This document shows, one piece after another, positions 22,015-34,571 of a DNA stretch of 64,000 nucleotides. Origin of the DNA: Hsuehochloa calcarea (lineage: Eukaryota; Streptophyta; Magnoliopsida; Poales; Poaceae); contig CM070603.1 in assembly GCA_036346395.1 (NCBI GenBank), forward strand, positions 54,542,868 to 54,606,867, given 5' to 3'. Numbering within the stretch: position 1 is the first letter of the stretch; every line of letters starts with the position of its first letter. Below the pieces are notes generated by a model. It was not told the origin of the DNA and did not search any database. It was given only the letters and a program-made list of their open reading frames with translations. Made by a program: the position numbers and the translations under genes.

Positions 22015-23930
22015 TTATATATCTGCACTCCCGTGTGGCGTTCCTTCCTGGGCTGATACCGCCCTACCGTCTGCGCTTGGTCCATCCTGAGCCATGCACA
22101 AACTAACACTTGTCGTGCCTCGCACCTGGACTGAACTCGTCCTTCCATGCACGTCCGCTTGGGCTGGAGCACTTACTCCCACGACCGCTTGGGCTTCGCC
22201 GTTACCTGAGCCTCTCGCCCTCTCTCTTGGACCAAGTCTGCCCATTTTCCCGTTCATCTTAGCTAAGGCTACACCGCCTCTCCCTCCTACTGTGTCTGCA
22301 TGCCAAAGGGGTCCATGGGCTTGACCCAAGCCGCGGGTTCCTCCAGCAGCAACTGCATGCGCGTGGGACTCGCCATCCCATTGAGTGCCCTGCGCGCCTT
22401 CCTGCGTGCTGTCTGCACCCCTCGAGGCTCCGTCTGCTGCACCTCCTGCGCCAACCGCGTGCCGTCCCTGGGTCCCGCCATGTCTTTGGCTGGTGAGATC
22501 AACAAAGCCTGAGACCTCCTGTCCTGGCTCTACTCCCCAGTTCCACTCTGGCTCCTCCAGACTGTCCTTCACATAAACCGATTTACAAGTTTTCAGAGAA
22601 ATTTTATATAACCGGTTTGGGGATCTTTTCACCTTCATCAATATATCTTTGTTCTTGTCATAGACACGCAAGAACTCATCCTGCAGCACCACCCTGCACC
22701 CCTGTTCTGCCAACTGCCCGAGACTAAGTATGCTATTACACATACCTAGTATATAATAGATTTCAGTTAGCATCCTTTGATCACCATTCTTGCATTGCAA
22801 TAGCATTGATCGTTTGCCTCTTATTTGCACCGTGGAGCTGTCGTCAAACTTGACTTTGCTCGAAATCTTCTCGTCAAGCTCATGGAACATGGAGCGATCT
22901 CCCGACATGTGATTGTTTGCTCTATTGTCCAAGCACCACTCATCAGTATGATCATGGTTGCCTCCCTCTATGCGTAGTTTAGGAACTACGTTCTCCTCGT
23001 TAAACATCACCATGACCGGCGCTTGGTTGACACATAAGGAGAGAAGCAGGGTCGGCTCGTCGTCTTCAATAGCTTGGGTGAGGTTTACCTCCTCGTTCTT
23101 CTTCTTGTTTCGGCAATCCAAAGCATAATACTAATATTTGTCGCAGTTGAAGCACTTTATGTGGCTGCGGCACTCTGATACGTAGTGATAGTATTTATCA
23201 CATTTAAAGTACTTGATATGTGACTTGTCATGGAATCTGTCACCATCGTCTCGCCTAGCCCAATCTCCACGTTCCCCTCTGCCGCCTCGCTCACACCTGC
23301 ATTCACGCTCGCGGCTTCTTAATGAGCCACGGTCGTCCTCCTCCGATGATTCCTTGTAAAATTGTTTGCCACCACTGGGCTTCTGTCCGCCAGACGAGCC
23401 TTGGTCATGCTCACACTGCTTCATGCGCGCAAGCTACTCATCCTCTATGAGGAGTAGGTGTCCGCTGACGTCGTCGGTGTTGTCTTGTTCGTAGCGCCCT
23501 TCTACGGCCTTCAGTCGTCCGGTGAGCTCTTCCACCAAGAGCGTCTGCAAGTCAACAAGCGTCTTAATTGAGATTGCTACCTGAGAATACCTTGGTAGGA
23601 TGACACAAAGGAATTTTTTAACAATACGATCTTGAGTATTTCCAAGTTGTTGACTAGGCCGGTGAGCCGCATTGCGAAGTCATCCATCGACTCGCCGCTC
23701 TTGAATTGGACATCATCAAATTCTTTGCATAGCGTCTGGGCCTTTGCCTCGCGTATGTGTTGGACGCCCATGCACATTGTCTTGACGGTGTCCCATGCGT
23801 CCTTGGCGGTGTTCTTGACGGCAAGCTTAGACAACATCTCCAACGGAATGGCTCGAGTATGGCAGACAACGCCATCCTGTCATCGTGGTAGTCACCATTG
23901 TCGGGTTGATCGCCTCCCACAAGTCTTGCG
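22015..23930 (-). pseudogene. gag: Copia gag-protease region without INT/RT
   Basis: Gag core at 23843-23577 (AKDAWDTVKTMCMGVQ and the SGESMDDFAMRLTGLVNNL block typical of copia gag). A zinc-knuckle region at 23424-23131 has CFNCDKY and a second degenerate knuckle. The protease lies in the long frame 23121-22015, at WCLDNRANNHMSGD. The usual catalytic D-x-G-A is changed to DNRA, which should inactivate it. After the RLYKISLKT block, where the pre-integrase domain normally starts, the frame goes to VYVKDSLEEP and then into compositionally odd Gly/Ala-rich sequence. Gag is separated from the knuckle region by stops. Confidence 0.85.
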
Positions 23931-24159
23931 CTTGTAGATTCACCCTCATCACGAGAGACCAATCTCCATAGTTGGTTCATATCAACGTCGGGTATACGAC
24001 CGAACCTCCTGACTCCCCCACCACGCGATGGATCACAACTTCTCCACAGACACCACTGCCATCGCGGATCCCGCTTCCATACATTCGCCGGCGTCGCTAG
24101 GCATCTTTGGCGGGTAGGTGAGTGGGAGGATGATCGATGCATCGCCGGATCGAGTGCAG

Positions 24160-24171
24160 GTTCTGATACCA
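24160..24171 (-). other. Primer-binding site of the deleted copia element
   Basis: The minus strand reads TGGTATCAGAAC, one base from the usual TGGTATCAGAGC of initiator tRNA-Met, one nt from the LTR end. Confidence 0.88.
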
Positions 24172-24172
24172 A

Positions 24173-24710
24173 TGTTGGAATTTCCCTTGTCTGATCTGTT
24201 ATTGCTCGATCAAACAACATACAACTTTGCTTGGTCCTTTGGTTTTTCGTCCAGGGAAAAATGATCTGCTGGTCTTTCGCTTCGTCAGACTAGATGTTCC
24301 TTGTTCGTGCCCTCACGACGTGATTTGACGTGACTGGCCTAGAACAGCTACGCTCGAAGCAGCGTGACGCACGAAGCAACTTCTTTGCTCTCTCCGCTGG
24401 TTCTTATATGCGTATACACAAAGACAACACAAAAAATTGCACCTCTATTCTCTATTGAATGTCTCCGCTTCTTCTTGTGATAGCAGCACCCCACTGCACT
24501 TCTTTTCTTTCTTAACTCCACTTCCTTGTTGTGTTTACATGGCACTAGTTGGCGTTCTTTTATACACACGCATGCACAACTCCAAGTCAGACTCGGCTAC
24601 ACGCCCTGACTTTGATTCCATCCGACAAAATAGACTCGGAGAACACTTCCTAGTACAGAATGGACACGAGAACTAAAATATAAAACTACCAAAACAAGAT
24701 TAATCTAACT
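24173..24710 (-). repeat. 5' LTR of the deleted copia element
   Basis: 538 bp, begins TGTTGGAATTTCC and ends AATCTAACT, where the other LTR has AATCTAACA. Followed by AGAGA, the target duplication. Confidence 0.92.
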
Positions 24711-25298
24711 AGAGAGAGAGAGGCAGAGAGAGAGAGGGGTAGGAAAGGAGGTGAAGAGGTAGAAAAGAAAGTTGTATAGAAAATTTAAAACGGGTAGAAA
24801 GTACGAGTAGTATTTTATTTTAGTATGTTAAAGCGTGGGTTTTCGTATCATAGAGGCTAGAGTCGTTAGACCGTAGAACGATTTTAGTGGGAGAGTGCTA
24901 ACTGGGCCGGGATCCAATTTTTTTATTAAATTAAAATTGGCTAACATAGGAAGTTGCATTAATATTTTATACTCCTACTGTCATGTGAAATCAACTAAGT
25001 ATTTATTTATGTATTATTCGTATTGCCATATTGCTACAGAGGACGAACCCCAGCAGATCGGTCTAACTAAACAGAGACACGTCGACGCGGTCCTTTTCTA
25101 CAATTTCGAAGGCATGCTATTCTCTTGAACATTAATATAGTTATGTTAAATGTAAATTGTATATTATTGTATCTTATATGTACTGTATGAAAATTATATT
25201 CAAACTCAAATCGAATAGTAATCTGTATGCCTAAGTGTGATTACCCCTAAGGTAATGACACGGGGCGTCAAAGGGGAGATGGCCTTTTGCCGGCCAAG

Positions 25299-25329
25299 CG
25301 TACGTGCACATGTGCGTTCTTATCAAAAG
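25299..25329. repeat. 31-bp direct repeat, left copy
   Basis: Identical to 26171-26201, beginning CGTACGTGCACATGTGCG and ending TATCAAAAG. The two copies bracket 841 bp. Confidence 0.9.
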
Positions 25330-25601
25330 AAAAAAAAATGAAATGAAAAGGAGCAGCGACTAGCCATGGTGACGGTGGTCGGCATAAGCAAGTTTTTGGC
25401 TGATTTGACATGATTTTAATATGTAATCTTAAAAAAATAGTGTAGCACCACGACGACAACGCTCCCTGACTGCAGCAGGAATGCGTTGTAGGTTACAACT
25501 ACTACGAGTAGAAAGTTTGCAAAATAGTTCCAACAGTGCTAAAATAGTTACAAAGTGTGGGGCGCTCATGGATGTTGTTCTCTTTATCTGTTGATCGGTG
25601 C

Positions 25602-25740
25602 TGAAGAATTTAATAGTTGTCAAAAAGATCAGAATTGTTGTCATCCCAGTAGTGTGTATATATATATATATATATGAAGAATTTAATAGTTGTCAAAAAG
25701 ATCAGAATTGTTGTCATCCCAGTAGTGTGTATATATATAT
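25602..25740. repeat. Tandem duplication, 73-bp period, ending in TA microsatellite
   Basis: TGAAGAATTTAATAGTTGTC... through AGTAGTGTGTATATAT occurs at 25602 and again at 25675, each followed by an AT run of different length. Probably made by slippage or unequal exchange at the AT run. Confidence 0.92.
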
Positions 25741-26170
25741 TTACCTATTCTCAAGTAAAAGGTGGTTGTACCATTCTTAACGAGGTGTTTGCCGGTCACA
25801 CATCTAGATATTTGTATGGGGCTCACCTTCCGCTCCCTCAAATGAAAAAGAAAAAGAAAAAAAAAATCACTTGCTGGCTTTGTTATATATATTTGCAAAT
25901 ATATATATTTCACTTAACTGTAGGGAGCAAAGCTGAGGAACAAGTGCTTTTCTTGATTGGCAATGGGTCCGCACAGAGAACGCTGAGAAAACTGTTCTCG
26001 ATAATTCGTCTTGAAAGTACCACTATCCTACAGGGATGAGGGTTCCATATTTTCTATAATTTTCTATAATGCAGCGTGCCATGCTTATTACTATGTCTGA
26101 AATGGAATGTAGTAGTAGTATTGTAACGCGTTCAACTATGTATCGCTGGGTTAATTATATATTTCAGCTA

Positions 26171-26201
26171 CGTACGTGCACATGTGCGTTCTTATCAAAA
26201 G
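26171..26201. repeat. 31-bp direct repeat, right copy
   Basis: Exact copy of 25299-25329; it is followed by GGGCGAGC rather than an A-run. Confidence 0.9.
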
Positions 26202-26617
26202 GGCGAGCTACAAGTAGAAACATAAAACAAAATATTTTCCGAAACAAAAAAGGCTCTAAAGAGAAAAGGGAGGGCATTCTGAAAATCTTTTCTCATCAAC
26301 GAACGGCCCAGCCCAGCCTGGCCCAGTAAAAGCCCATTCAAAAGTAGGAGAAGGCTATAGTTAATCTCCTATTTCCATTTTCCTAACAATAAGAAAACGG
26401 AAAACAAGAGTGCGTAATTTCCTATGCAAAGCGGATGCCAATTGCACGTCTTCATACCTGGCTTGCGTACGCTTAGTTTAGTTACTGGAGGAGGAGAAAC
26501 TCCGGCCACGGGAATCGAGATCCACACCGGCACCGCGCACCCCCCACTCTCGCCGCGGTTGCTTCCGGTCTGGGACTCCCGAGGGTGGGAGATAGTCAGA
26601 GGGGAGGGCACGATACG

Positions 26618-29600
26618 ATGTTTGGGCTGCAGGCGAGCGGCGCGGCGGCGTCGTGGGTAGTGGGGCGGATGGGCACGGACGCGCACCTCTACGACGACCC
26701 CGACGACGCCTCCATCCCCACCCTCCTCGACTCCCGCTTCGACGCCGACAAGATCGAAGCCCTCAAGCGCATCCTCGCCCTCATCGCCCAGGGCGTCGAC
26801 GTCGCACACCTCTTTCCGCAGGTCACCACACCTGTCCCTTCCTTTCCCTGATATATCCACCCACTTGTTTCTTTCTTCGGCTGGATCCTGGATTTGTTGT
26901 GCCTCACTGATTTGCGTGCGGCGCAGGTGGTCAAGAATGTGGCGTCGCAGTCGCTTGAGGTAAAGAAGCTCGTCTACCTCTACCTCCTCCACTACGCCGA
27001 GAAGTATGCGGCCTCGTTTGCATTTCTTCTTGCTTTTATTGGGTTTCTCTGAATGGAATAATTACAGTAAGAACGACTGCTGCTTCAGCTAAATTCATAC
27101 GATAGATCGTGGAACACGCCGGGATGACACAAAACTAGCTCCTTTTTTCTGCATTGTATCAATTTTGCTGTCCCCAACTAGGGGCGAGAATGGATGATCA
27201 TATATATCCTGCGAAGTTCTCACTGACTACAGCACAGCAAGGCCCATAGATATATAAACAAATTAGATATCTATAATGATGGCGTTTACATGTGTACAAC
27301 ACAGATGCAACTACAGTTAAAAATGCTACCTTTGTCATTCATGCTTCCCGCACACTTCTGTCTTATTGAATACAATGGATGGGCTCCTACATATCTCTGC
27401 TGTGGCTTCCTAGATATTATAAACTGTTCTTTAGCAAGTTTGTCGATGCTTGAATCGGACATTGACTTTGCTGTTATTGCAAATTAGATATGTGGAAATT
27501 TTCATTCAGATGTTGTGGACAAAGGATTATGCTACTAAGTGATCTTGAATCATGGTCAACTAATTTAGTTTTGAATGAGAAGGGTTTTGTTTTCTATGAT
27601 TGGCCTGTGCTGTTGAAAGTGAATTTAACATTTTTTGCTTGCTATTGCTGCAGGCGCCAAAACGAAGCTCTCCTTTCTATTAACATATTCCAGAAGGATT
27701 TATCAGATATAAACCCATTAGTGAGGGCTTGGGCCCTACGCACTATGGCTGGTATCAGATTACATGTCGTTGCTCCACTTGTATTAGTGGCTGTAAAGAA
27801 ATGTGCCAGAGATCCATCGGCATTTGTTAGAAAATGTGCGGCATATGCGCTCTGTAAGCTCCATGACTTGCTTCCAGAGGAAAATACGACTTTGGTGGAG
27901 GTTCGTTTAGTGCAACCTGCTTCTCATTTTGCATTGATGCTCCACATCATATGTATCTGAAGCCTGCTACCGCTAATGTTGTTGCAGATTGTGGATGTTT
28001 TGTTCAGTGACAATTCCCCTGGAGTAGTGGGAGCTGCCGCTGTTGCTTTTAAGTCAGTTTGCCCAAATTGTTTAGCGCTGATATCAAAACATTTTCGTAA
28101 GCTGTGTGAAACACTCCCTGATATTGAAGAATGGACTCAGATTATTCTAACTGAGATCCTCTTGCGATATGTTATAGCTAGACATGGATTGGTGAAGGAT
28201 TCTGCAATTTTTGCTTCAAGTTTGTCTTTGGAGATCCAGGGTGGTAGGGATTCAGGTCCTGTTGATCAGGGCGGTAGGGATTCCCCTGTTGATAATATGT
28301 CCTCTACCCAAGCTGACACTATTGTTAATGGGGTTTTTGGCACTATATCAAGCATCACATTGTTTCGACATTACATCGAAGAATATTCAGGATGTTTTGA
28401 TAGAGAAGATGGTAAGTGCAGCTTTTCATGTGTCACTACTAGCACAAACGATGATGTCGCAATTCTTTTGAAATGCACATCGCCTCTTCTGTGGAGCCGA
28501 AACAGTGGAATCGTACTTGCAGCAGCGAGTGTTCATTGGATCATGGCTCCAGTTGAGGAAGTGGAGAGAATTGTTGGCCCAATTTTATTTACTCTACGCT
28601 CGTCTCCTGATGCAACATATGTGGTAATTTCTAGATATTTTTTCCTGGTCTTGTATCCCGGATTTCAACTAGGAATAACTATGGAGCCAAGCACGTTTAT
28701 CTTCACTTAATTCAGTATAAATACTCCGGCATACTTTTGATAAACTCATTTCAACAATGTTTTTATGTTTGTTTGGTATGCTGGACTAATCATTTCTAAT
28801 TTTAGTAACTAACTTGTGTTAGAAATCAACTTACGAACATAAATGTTATGTCGTACCGGAGCTGACTAACAATCTCCAAATGCCCACATGCTACTGGTAC
28901 ACTGGCATGCTTGCTTTCTGTTTCTGTGGATTAGTTTATTGAACTCCATATAGAAGACAGCCACATGCATTTGCAAACTTTGTGTTGGATGAAAGCTAGA
29001 AACCTGAACATTGAGTTCTTTTTTTTTTGGTTTCAGAATCAAATATCAAGACCTTTCTTGCAGACATAAGAATCTAATAATTTTCCTTGGTATGTGCATT
29101 TTTCTCACTTAAATTTTTTCTTGAGCTGACCAGTTTTTTGTTCTTACAGATGCTTGGCAACATACTAGTTTTTGTCAAGACTGCTCCATTATTGTTTGCT
29201 CCGCATTACAAAGACTTTTTCATATGCGCTTCAGACCCATACCAGACTAGAGCTTTGAAGCTTGAAATACTGACCACCATCGCCACAGAGTCATCTATTC
29301 CAGCCATTTTTGAAGAATTTCAGGTATTTTCTTATAGCTGCAACATATGATATATCAGTTGAGTTGTGATGATGACTTCCAATGTTATATTTGCTTCTCA
29401 ACTGAAATCATAATACGTTGTTGCCAAATAATTTTTGAAAATCAAATTAGCTTTATTGTGTCATACTGACCAGGGTTCACGGCTGGTAAATATATCTTTC
29501 TAAATTTCTTCTGGACATTATAAACAGCCTTGTGATTTCTTTGATCGTAAGTGCTTCTTAATGCACTCATGGAAACTATCCATAAAGCAGTTCTTAGAAT

Positions 29601-32600
29601 CAAATGACAAGTTAAAGTCAAGCTTAGCAGAGTGAAACTTTTTTGTCCACCCCCAAAGTGACCAAGAATATCAGTTTAGACAAACTTGTTAATAGTTATT
29701 TGTCATTCTGTTCATGGTAGTTTTTTTTAATGGCTGCCAGGATTATATTAAAGATCTGGATAGGAGATTTATGGCTGATACAGTTGCTGCCATTGCGTTG
29801 TGCGCCCAAAAGCTTCCCTCTATCACCTCCACTTGCCTTGAGGGGCTTTTGGCTCTTGTATTTTATGGTAATAATTGCTATCTCTGCATATTTTTCTGGT
29901 GAATCATTCTGCTTGAATAGTAATATTTGATTTTGACCATGTTACAGAATCATCTATCACTAACTCAGTTCAGTTTGATGGAGAAGATGCTATTTTAGTT
30001 CAAGCAATCCTGTCAATCAAAGCAATAGTGAAAATAGATGCAGCTTCTCATGAAAAGGTATTACATAGTTTATTTTATATAAGCTTCTAATCTTGTAACT
30101 ACACAGATTTGTTTAGTTGTTTCATTTACATTTGTAGAAGCTAGGACTCGTTTGTTGTATACTTCTCAAAATATGGCCGATGTATTTCACTTGACCTTGT
30201 GATGCTCATCCGATAATGCAGTCACAGCAGTGCCTGGAATCAAGATTGTATTGTACAACATATGTTTTTCATATATCACCTTGCATTGAACAACAATTTC
30301 TTTTGGAGCTATTCCTTTGTTAGTGATAACTCACCTACTGAAGTGTGAAGGACCTGTAAACATAGTCGACATAGGAATTTAAGATGATATGCCCGTAGCT
30401 TTATTTGTTTTTCTCTTGTTTAAAAAATCAGAATTTTATTCCATGTTAATTTCTTTTATCTGCTTGATGTCAGTCTTCTTTTTTTGAGGTTCGCTGTATT
30501 ATTTATTGGAACTATATTCAAGAACAAATATGGAATATAGAACTTCATTGTGTGTTGTTGTTTGAATGCGTTTTTTTTCCTTCTTTATTTTTCAATTCAA
30601 CATCTTCACTATTTTTTTTCTCTGAAGGTTATTGTCCGCTTGGTTCGTAATCTGGACAAAATTAAGGAGCCTGCAGCACGATCCTTGATTATTTGGATAT
30701 TTGGAGAGTACAGCTCCATTGGAAATCTCATTCCAAAGATAGCTCCTGCTGTTCTCAAGTATCTTGCATGGTCCTTCGCTGCTGAAGTGCTTGAGACAAA
30801 GCTTCAGATCCTGAATGCTTCTGCGAAGGTATATCCTAAATTATGGTTCCTTCTCTTACATGGAGATTAGTAATAGGTTTACCTTTTTCAGGTTATCATA
30901 CATTCTCCACAAGAACACTTGGAAGAATTCAAAATGATAATGACATATGTCATTAAGTTGGCTGCGTGTGACTTGAATTATGATGTCCGTGATCGTGCTC
31001 GTTTTCTATCAGGGCTTTTGCCATGCTGCACAGCCTATTTAAATGAAAATGACTCTTTGGGTCGATCACAGAATGGAGATATTTGCAAGGAGCTAACAGA
31101 TCATATCTTCGATGGGAAGATGCCTCCAACATCTCATTCGGGCAGCAACTACCAAATTTATCTTCCCGGTTCCCTGTCGCAGGTTGTTCTTCATGCAGCT
31201 CCTGGTTATGCACCACTTCCAAAGCCTCAAAGTATGGCATTAACTCATAAGACCATGGAGCCAACCAGAGGCGTAGTTAATTCCTCTGAAAGTATTAATT
31301 CTGATGCTGAATCTGGATCTCCAACATATGAGAGTGGCTCTGTTTATGATTCAGAGAGTGAAGGTGGTGGCTCATCTGACAGGGATGCCACTGGATCTAA
31401 CCAATATTCAAATGATTATGGCCATAACCTTCATCATCAAGAAGATAATCAGGAAGCTCCTCTGGTTCATATTTATGATGCTAGTGTCGATCAAGGCCAG
31501 ACAGGTCGAAATGTTGAGGAAAATTTGGCATCTCTCATCTCTACTGATTTGACTGAATTGATGTCTAAGTCAGCCTTGGAGTCATGGCTTGATGAGGCTC
31601 CTGTTGAACCACTTGTTCAGGATTCTACACAGTCATCATTCACAAGAGTTTCTTTTACCAATCGCAGCTTTGAGCGAAAACCTAAATTACATATATTGTT
31701 AGACCCATCTAACAGTATTGGCTTAAGTGTTCTATATTCCTTTTCATCTGAAGTTTCGCCCATATCACGCTTATTAGTATGTGTAGACTTGTTCATTGAG
31801 AATGTTACAACAGAGCAGTTGACAGATACAACCATTAAATCTGAAGAGGCTTCTAGTAGTGAGGACGGCATGGGCCAAACATCAGAAGGACCTGCAAGGT
31901 ATGCACCATCTGTAATTCCTTTATTTTTGAACTATCATTTATATTTTCAGATGCTTATAATGGCATTCTGTTATTGGTTTTTCTTTGTCAACTTATTTTA
32001 CTTCTGAGCTCATATATAGTAATCATCTCTACCTGCAGCATCCCAACTCTTGTTCCTGTGGAAGAGATACGCTCGTTGGTTCCGCAACAGACGGCGAAGA
32101 TGGTCCTTCAGGTTCACTTCCATCACCATCTCTTGCCCCTAAAGCTGTCTGTGATTTGCAACGGGAAAAGGCACCCAGCAAAACTTCACCCTGACATTGC
32201 TTATTTTGTACGGCCACTACCCATGGACCTAAATGCTTTTCTATGCAAGGAAAACCAGCTGAGGGGAATGTTTGAGTATTCTAGAAGGTAAGTAAACTTC
32301 CACCTATCTTCACTGAGTTAAACTTCTTTTGATGCCACAAGAATTTCAGTTCTCTAGCAAAAAAACAACAAAGGAACATGGGCAAGAGACAAAAGTACTT
32401 CAGTGGAGAACTACATGCTACTAGTTTTTTTTACAGACACTGGTTTCTATTAAGTTTCAACATTTAGGGCTTAACATGCTCTTGTCAACATCAAAACAGC
32501 TTAAGGTTTTCGTAATTGTAAAGGCTATGTTGCAACCATTTGCTATTGGCTTGACTTGTTAGGACAATCATAATACGAAACTAGCCCAGGTCATGTATTT

Positions 32601-33075
32601 GTTTACATCGGTTGTTTCTTTGGTTGGCTGCTTGCTTAATGAGTTGCTTGGCCATTTTCTGTACCAGGAAATAATAGCTTTCATGGGTGTGAATCTGTCG
32701 ACCAAACTAATCTGATGAAATTACAACAGGTGCACCTTCAGAGATCATCTTCAGAAGCTAGAGCACACCGAGGAGAGTGCAGAGCACACTGATAAGAACC
32801 TTCTAGTAGCCCAGAGTCTTGCATCAAAAATACTCAGCAATGCCAACGTTCACCTAGTTTCAATGGATATGCCAGTAACCTTCAGCATTGATGACGCCTC
32901 TGGATTATGCTGGCGATTTAGCAGTGAAATTATGAGCACTTCAAACCCTTGCCTAATTACCGTGGTCACGGAAGGGCGTACCTCAGAGCCACTGGATTTG
33001 AGTGTTAAGGTGAATTCTGAAGATACGGTGTTTGGCCTAAACCTCCTGAATAGAATTGTAGCAATCGTAGAGTGA
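26618..33075 (+). CDS. AP3BA: AP-3 complex subunit beta (beta-adaptin 3)
   Basis: Large subunit of the AP-3 adaptor, which sorts cargo from the Golgi/endosome to the vacuole (Arabidopsis orthologue PAT2). Eleven exons: 26618-26821, 26927-27003, 27654-27900, 27988-28623, 29150-29323, 29741-29867, 29948-30057, 30628-30828, 30892-31898, 32039-32287, 32730-33075. All are GT/AG with closing phases, giving 1125 aa, close to the plant family length. The N-terminal adaptin trunk (about 1-620) holds VVKNVASQSLEVKKLVYLYL and NPLVRAWALRTMAGIR. A Ser/acidic hinge (about 723-765) has DSESEGGGSSD. The C-terminal AP3B ear-like domain follows. The start is the only in-frame ATG before the conserved GTDAHLYDDP. 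Exon 1 is GC-rich and the rest AT-rich, the usual grass gradient. No damage seen. Confidence 0.96.
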
Positions 33076-34571
33076 GGCGCTACTTTTAACTCTTGCACAT
33101 TTAGTTTTAAATACCACTGTGTCGCGCGATACTGTAAATTGTTGTACATTGTTTGCAAATGCTGAGGGTTCATAGTAACACAGCAAGCGTGTGGTGTTCT
33201 GTAAAATACTATCAGACAAGCATGATGCTTGTGAGTTGTGACGTGTTGAGATCATGATCTCTCCATGGTTGAAACCCAGGTCATCACTGCGTTAATTGAT
33301 ACTGCAGTAGTATCTTGTTTTAGAGGACACGAGGTGGTCATAGGGATCCAGAGTCCCACGACCATTGTTGCGTTGTGAGTGGCACTTCTGCCCTCCGGCT
33401 CTCAACCTGAGCCGCACAGCGTGGATCGAGTTTGCGAATTTTATTCGCGATCCAAATCTGAGAGATGGAAACGGGCAATACGGAATAAGGAAAGGAGCCC
33501 CTGTAAAAGAAGTGTTTCCGGTCCCTTCAACGACTCGATCGATCTACGCCGCACGGCTGACGGGGTCGGGGAACCAAGGCGTAGTTCGCGCAGGATCCAC
33601 TCGTCAGGCTCAACGGCGCCGCCGCTCCGCCTCTCGGCTTGCACGTCGAAATAAAGGGGATGAGATCGAGATGGATCATCAGACTACTACTTCCGATATT
33701 CGTTCAGTTAGTTCCATGGTTACCAACCAACAGTCGCGACTCTGCCACTTGTTGCTCCTGCGATTCTTCTTTCCCCGCTCAACTTTCTCAGATTCGTCTT
33801 CTCTTCTTCAAGCATATCTGCCGAAACACGTCTATACGCATTCAGAAATGTCCATCACTGGATCTATCAACGTAAACACGTACCCAGGAAACGTCCATGT
33901 ATTCAGAATGTGGCAAATAAGATGAAGAAACGATGCATGAAAAGATGGCAGTGCAACAGGAGCACTCTGCTAACTAGATGGCATAGGTTCACAGTTGTAT
34001 TCTGCACCCTGTCCTTACTTGATACATCACATCTGAGCTCCTCCCCGGATCACAGTCTACAAAGATAGTTACAGCATCGTAATGTCTTCACTCTTCAGCA
34101 ATGCAATTTGCCGCCTTCAGGCAGGCAACAAATGTCTCCCCCACGCAAATCGAATTGAGGATACAAGAAAACAAGGCGTAAGCTCGGTTGCTCTCATTGA
34201 TTCTCATACCATGCTTAGTGTTTCTCATTATTAGATTGATCTTCCTTTTGCTACCTGATCACAACCTTGTTCTTTTTGCAATCCTTCAAATTAAGCCCAA
34301 GAAATCCCATATAGACATTCAGGAACACTCGTGTCAAAGGTACATAAGGCAGCTTCCATAGCCATGCGTACTGATTTGTTCCAAAGTTCTATAGCAGTCT
34401 ACAGAAATTGCATTAAATTAAATGCATCTACTTTATAACACTTCAAATCTCAGTTAAACAGGAGTCATGCATGCCGAGGATAATACCATTAACCGCAAAA
34501 GACTCCACATATCAGCTTTACAGTTTGATGAGCTGATGATCTGTGTACGGACATCACCATTCAGTCTCTCG
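33076..34571. other. Convergent intergenic region
   Basis: Holds the 3' UTRs of AP-3 beta (from 33076) and of the RlmN-like gene (below 34572). The GC-rich part at 33360-33660 has an open frame without a proper ATG or recognisable protein. No element identified. Confidence 0.5.

Larger units (their letters stand above)
21395..24710 (-). mobile_element. Non-autonomous Ty1/copia retrotransposon, internally deleted
   Basis: A complete LTR-to-LTR unit of 3316 bp, read right to left. LTRs are at 21395-21935 and 24173-24710, flanked by the 5-bp duplication AGAGA at 21390-21394 and 24711-24715. The primer-binding site is at 24160-24171. The internal part encodes gag, a zinc knuckle and a protease followed by the pre-integrase region. 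It then passes directly to a short C-terminal-looking stretch and non-coding sequence. The integrase core, reverse transcriptase and RNase H are absent, so it would depend on a full-length partner. The LTRs differ by substitutions and small indels, so it is not very recent. Confidence 0.9.
24716..26617. other. Intergenic region upstream of AP-3 beta
   Basis: No gene seen. It contains a GA-rich patch (24711-24770), a 73-bp-period tandem duplication (25602-25740) and an exact 31-bp direct repeat (25299-25329 and 26171-26201). The last 250 bp before 26618 are GC-rich and probably hold the AP-3 beta promoter and 5' UTR; no clear TATA box. Confidence 0.5.

Noticed and set aside
26369..26992. 207-residue minus-strand frame over AP-3 beta exons 1-2
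   Set aside because: Antisense shadow; the plus strand has the conserved adaptin sequence with proper splicing.
33365..33925. 186-residue plus-strand open frame
   Set aside because: No ATG at its start, no recognisable domain, mixed composition; probably chance in a GC-rich stretch.
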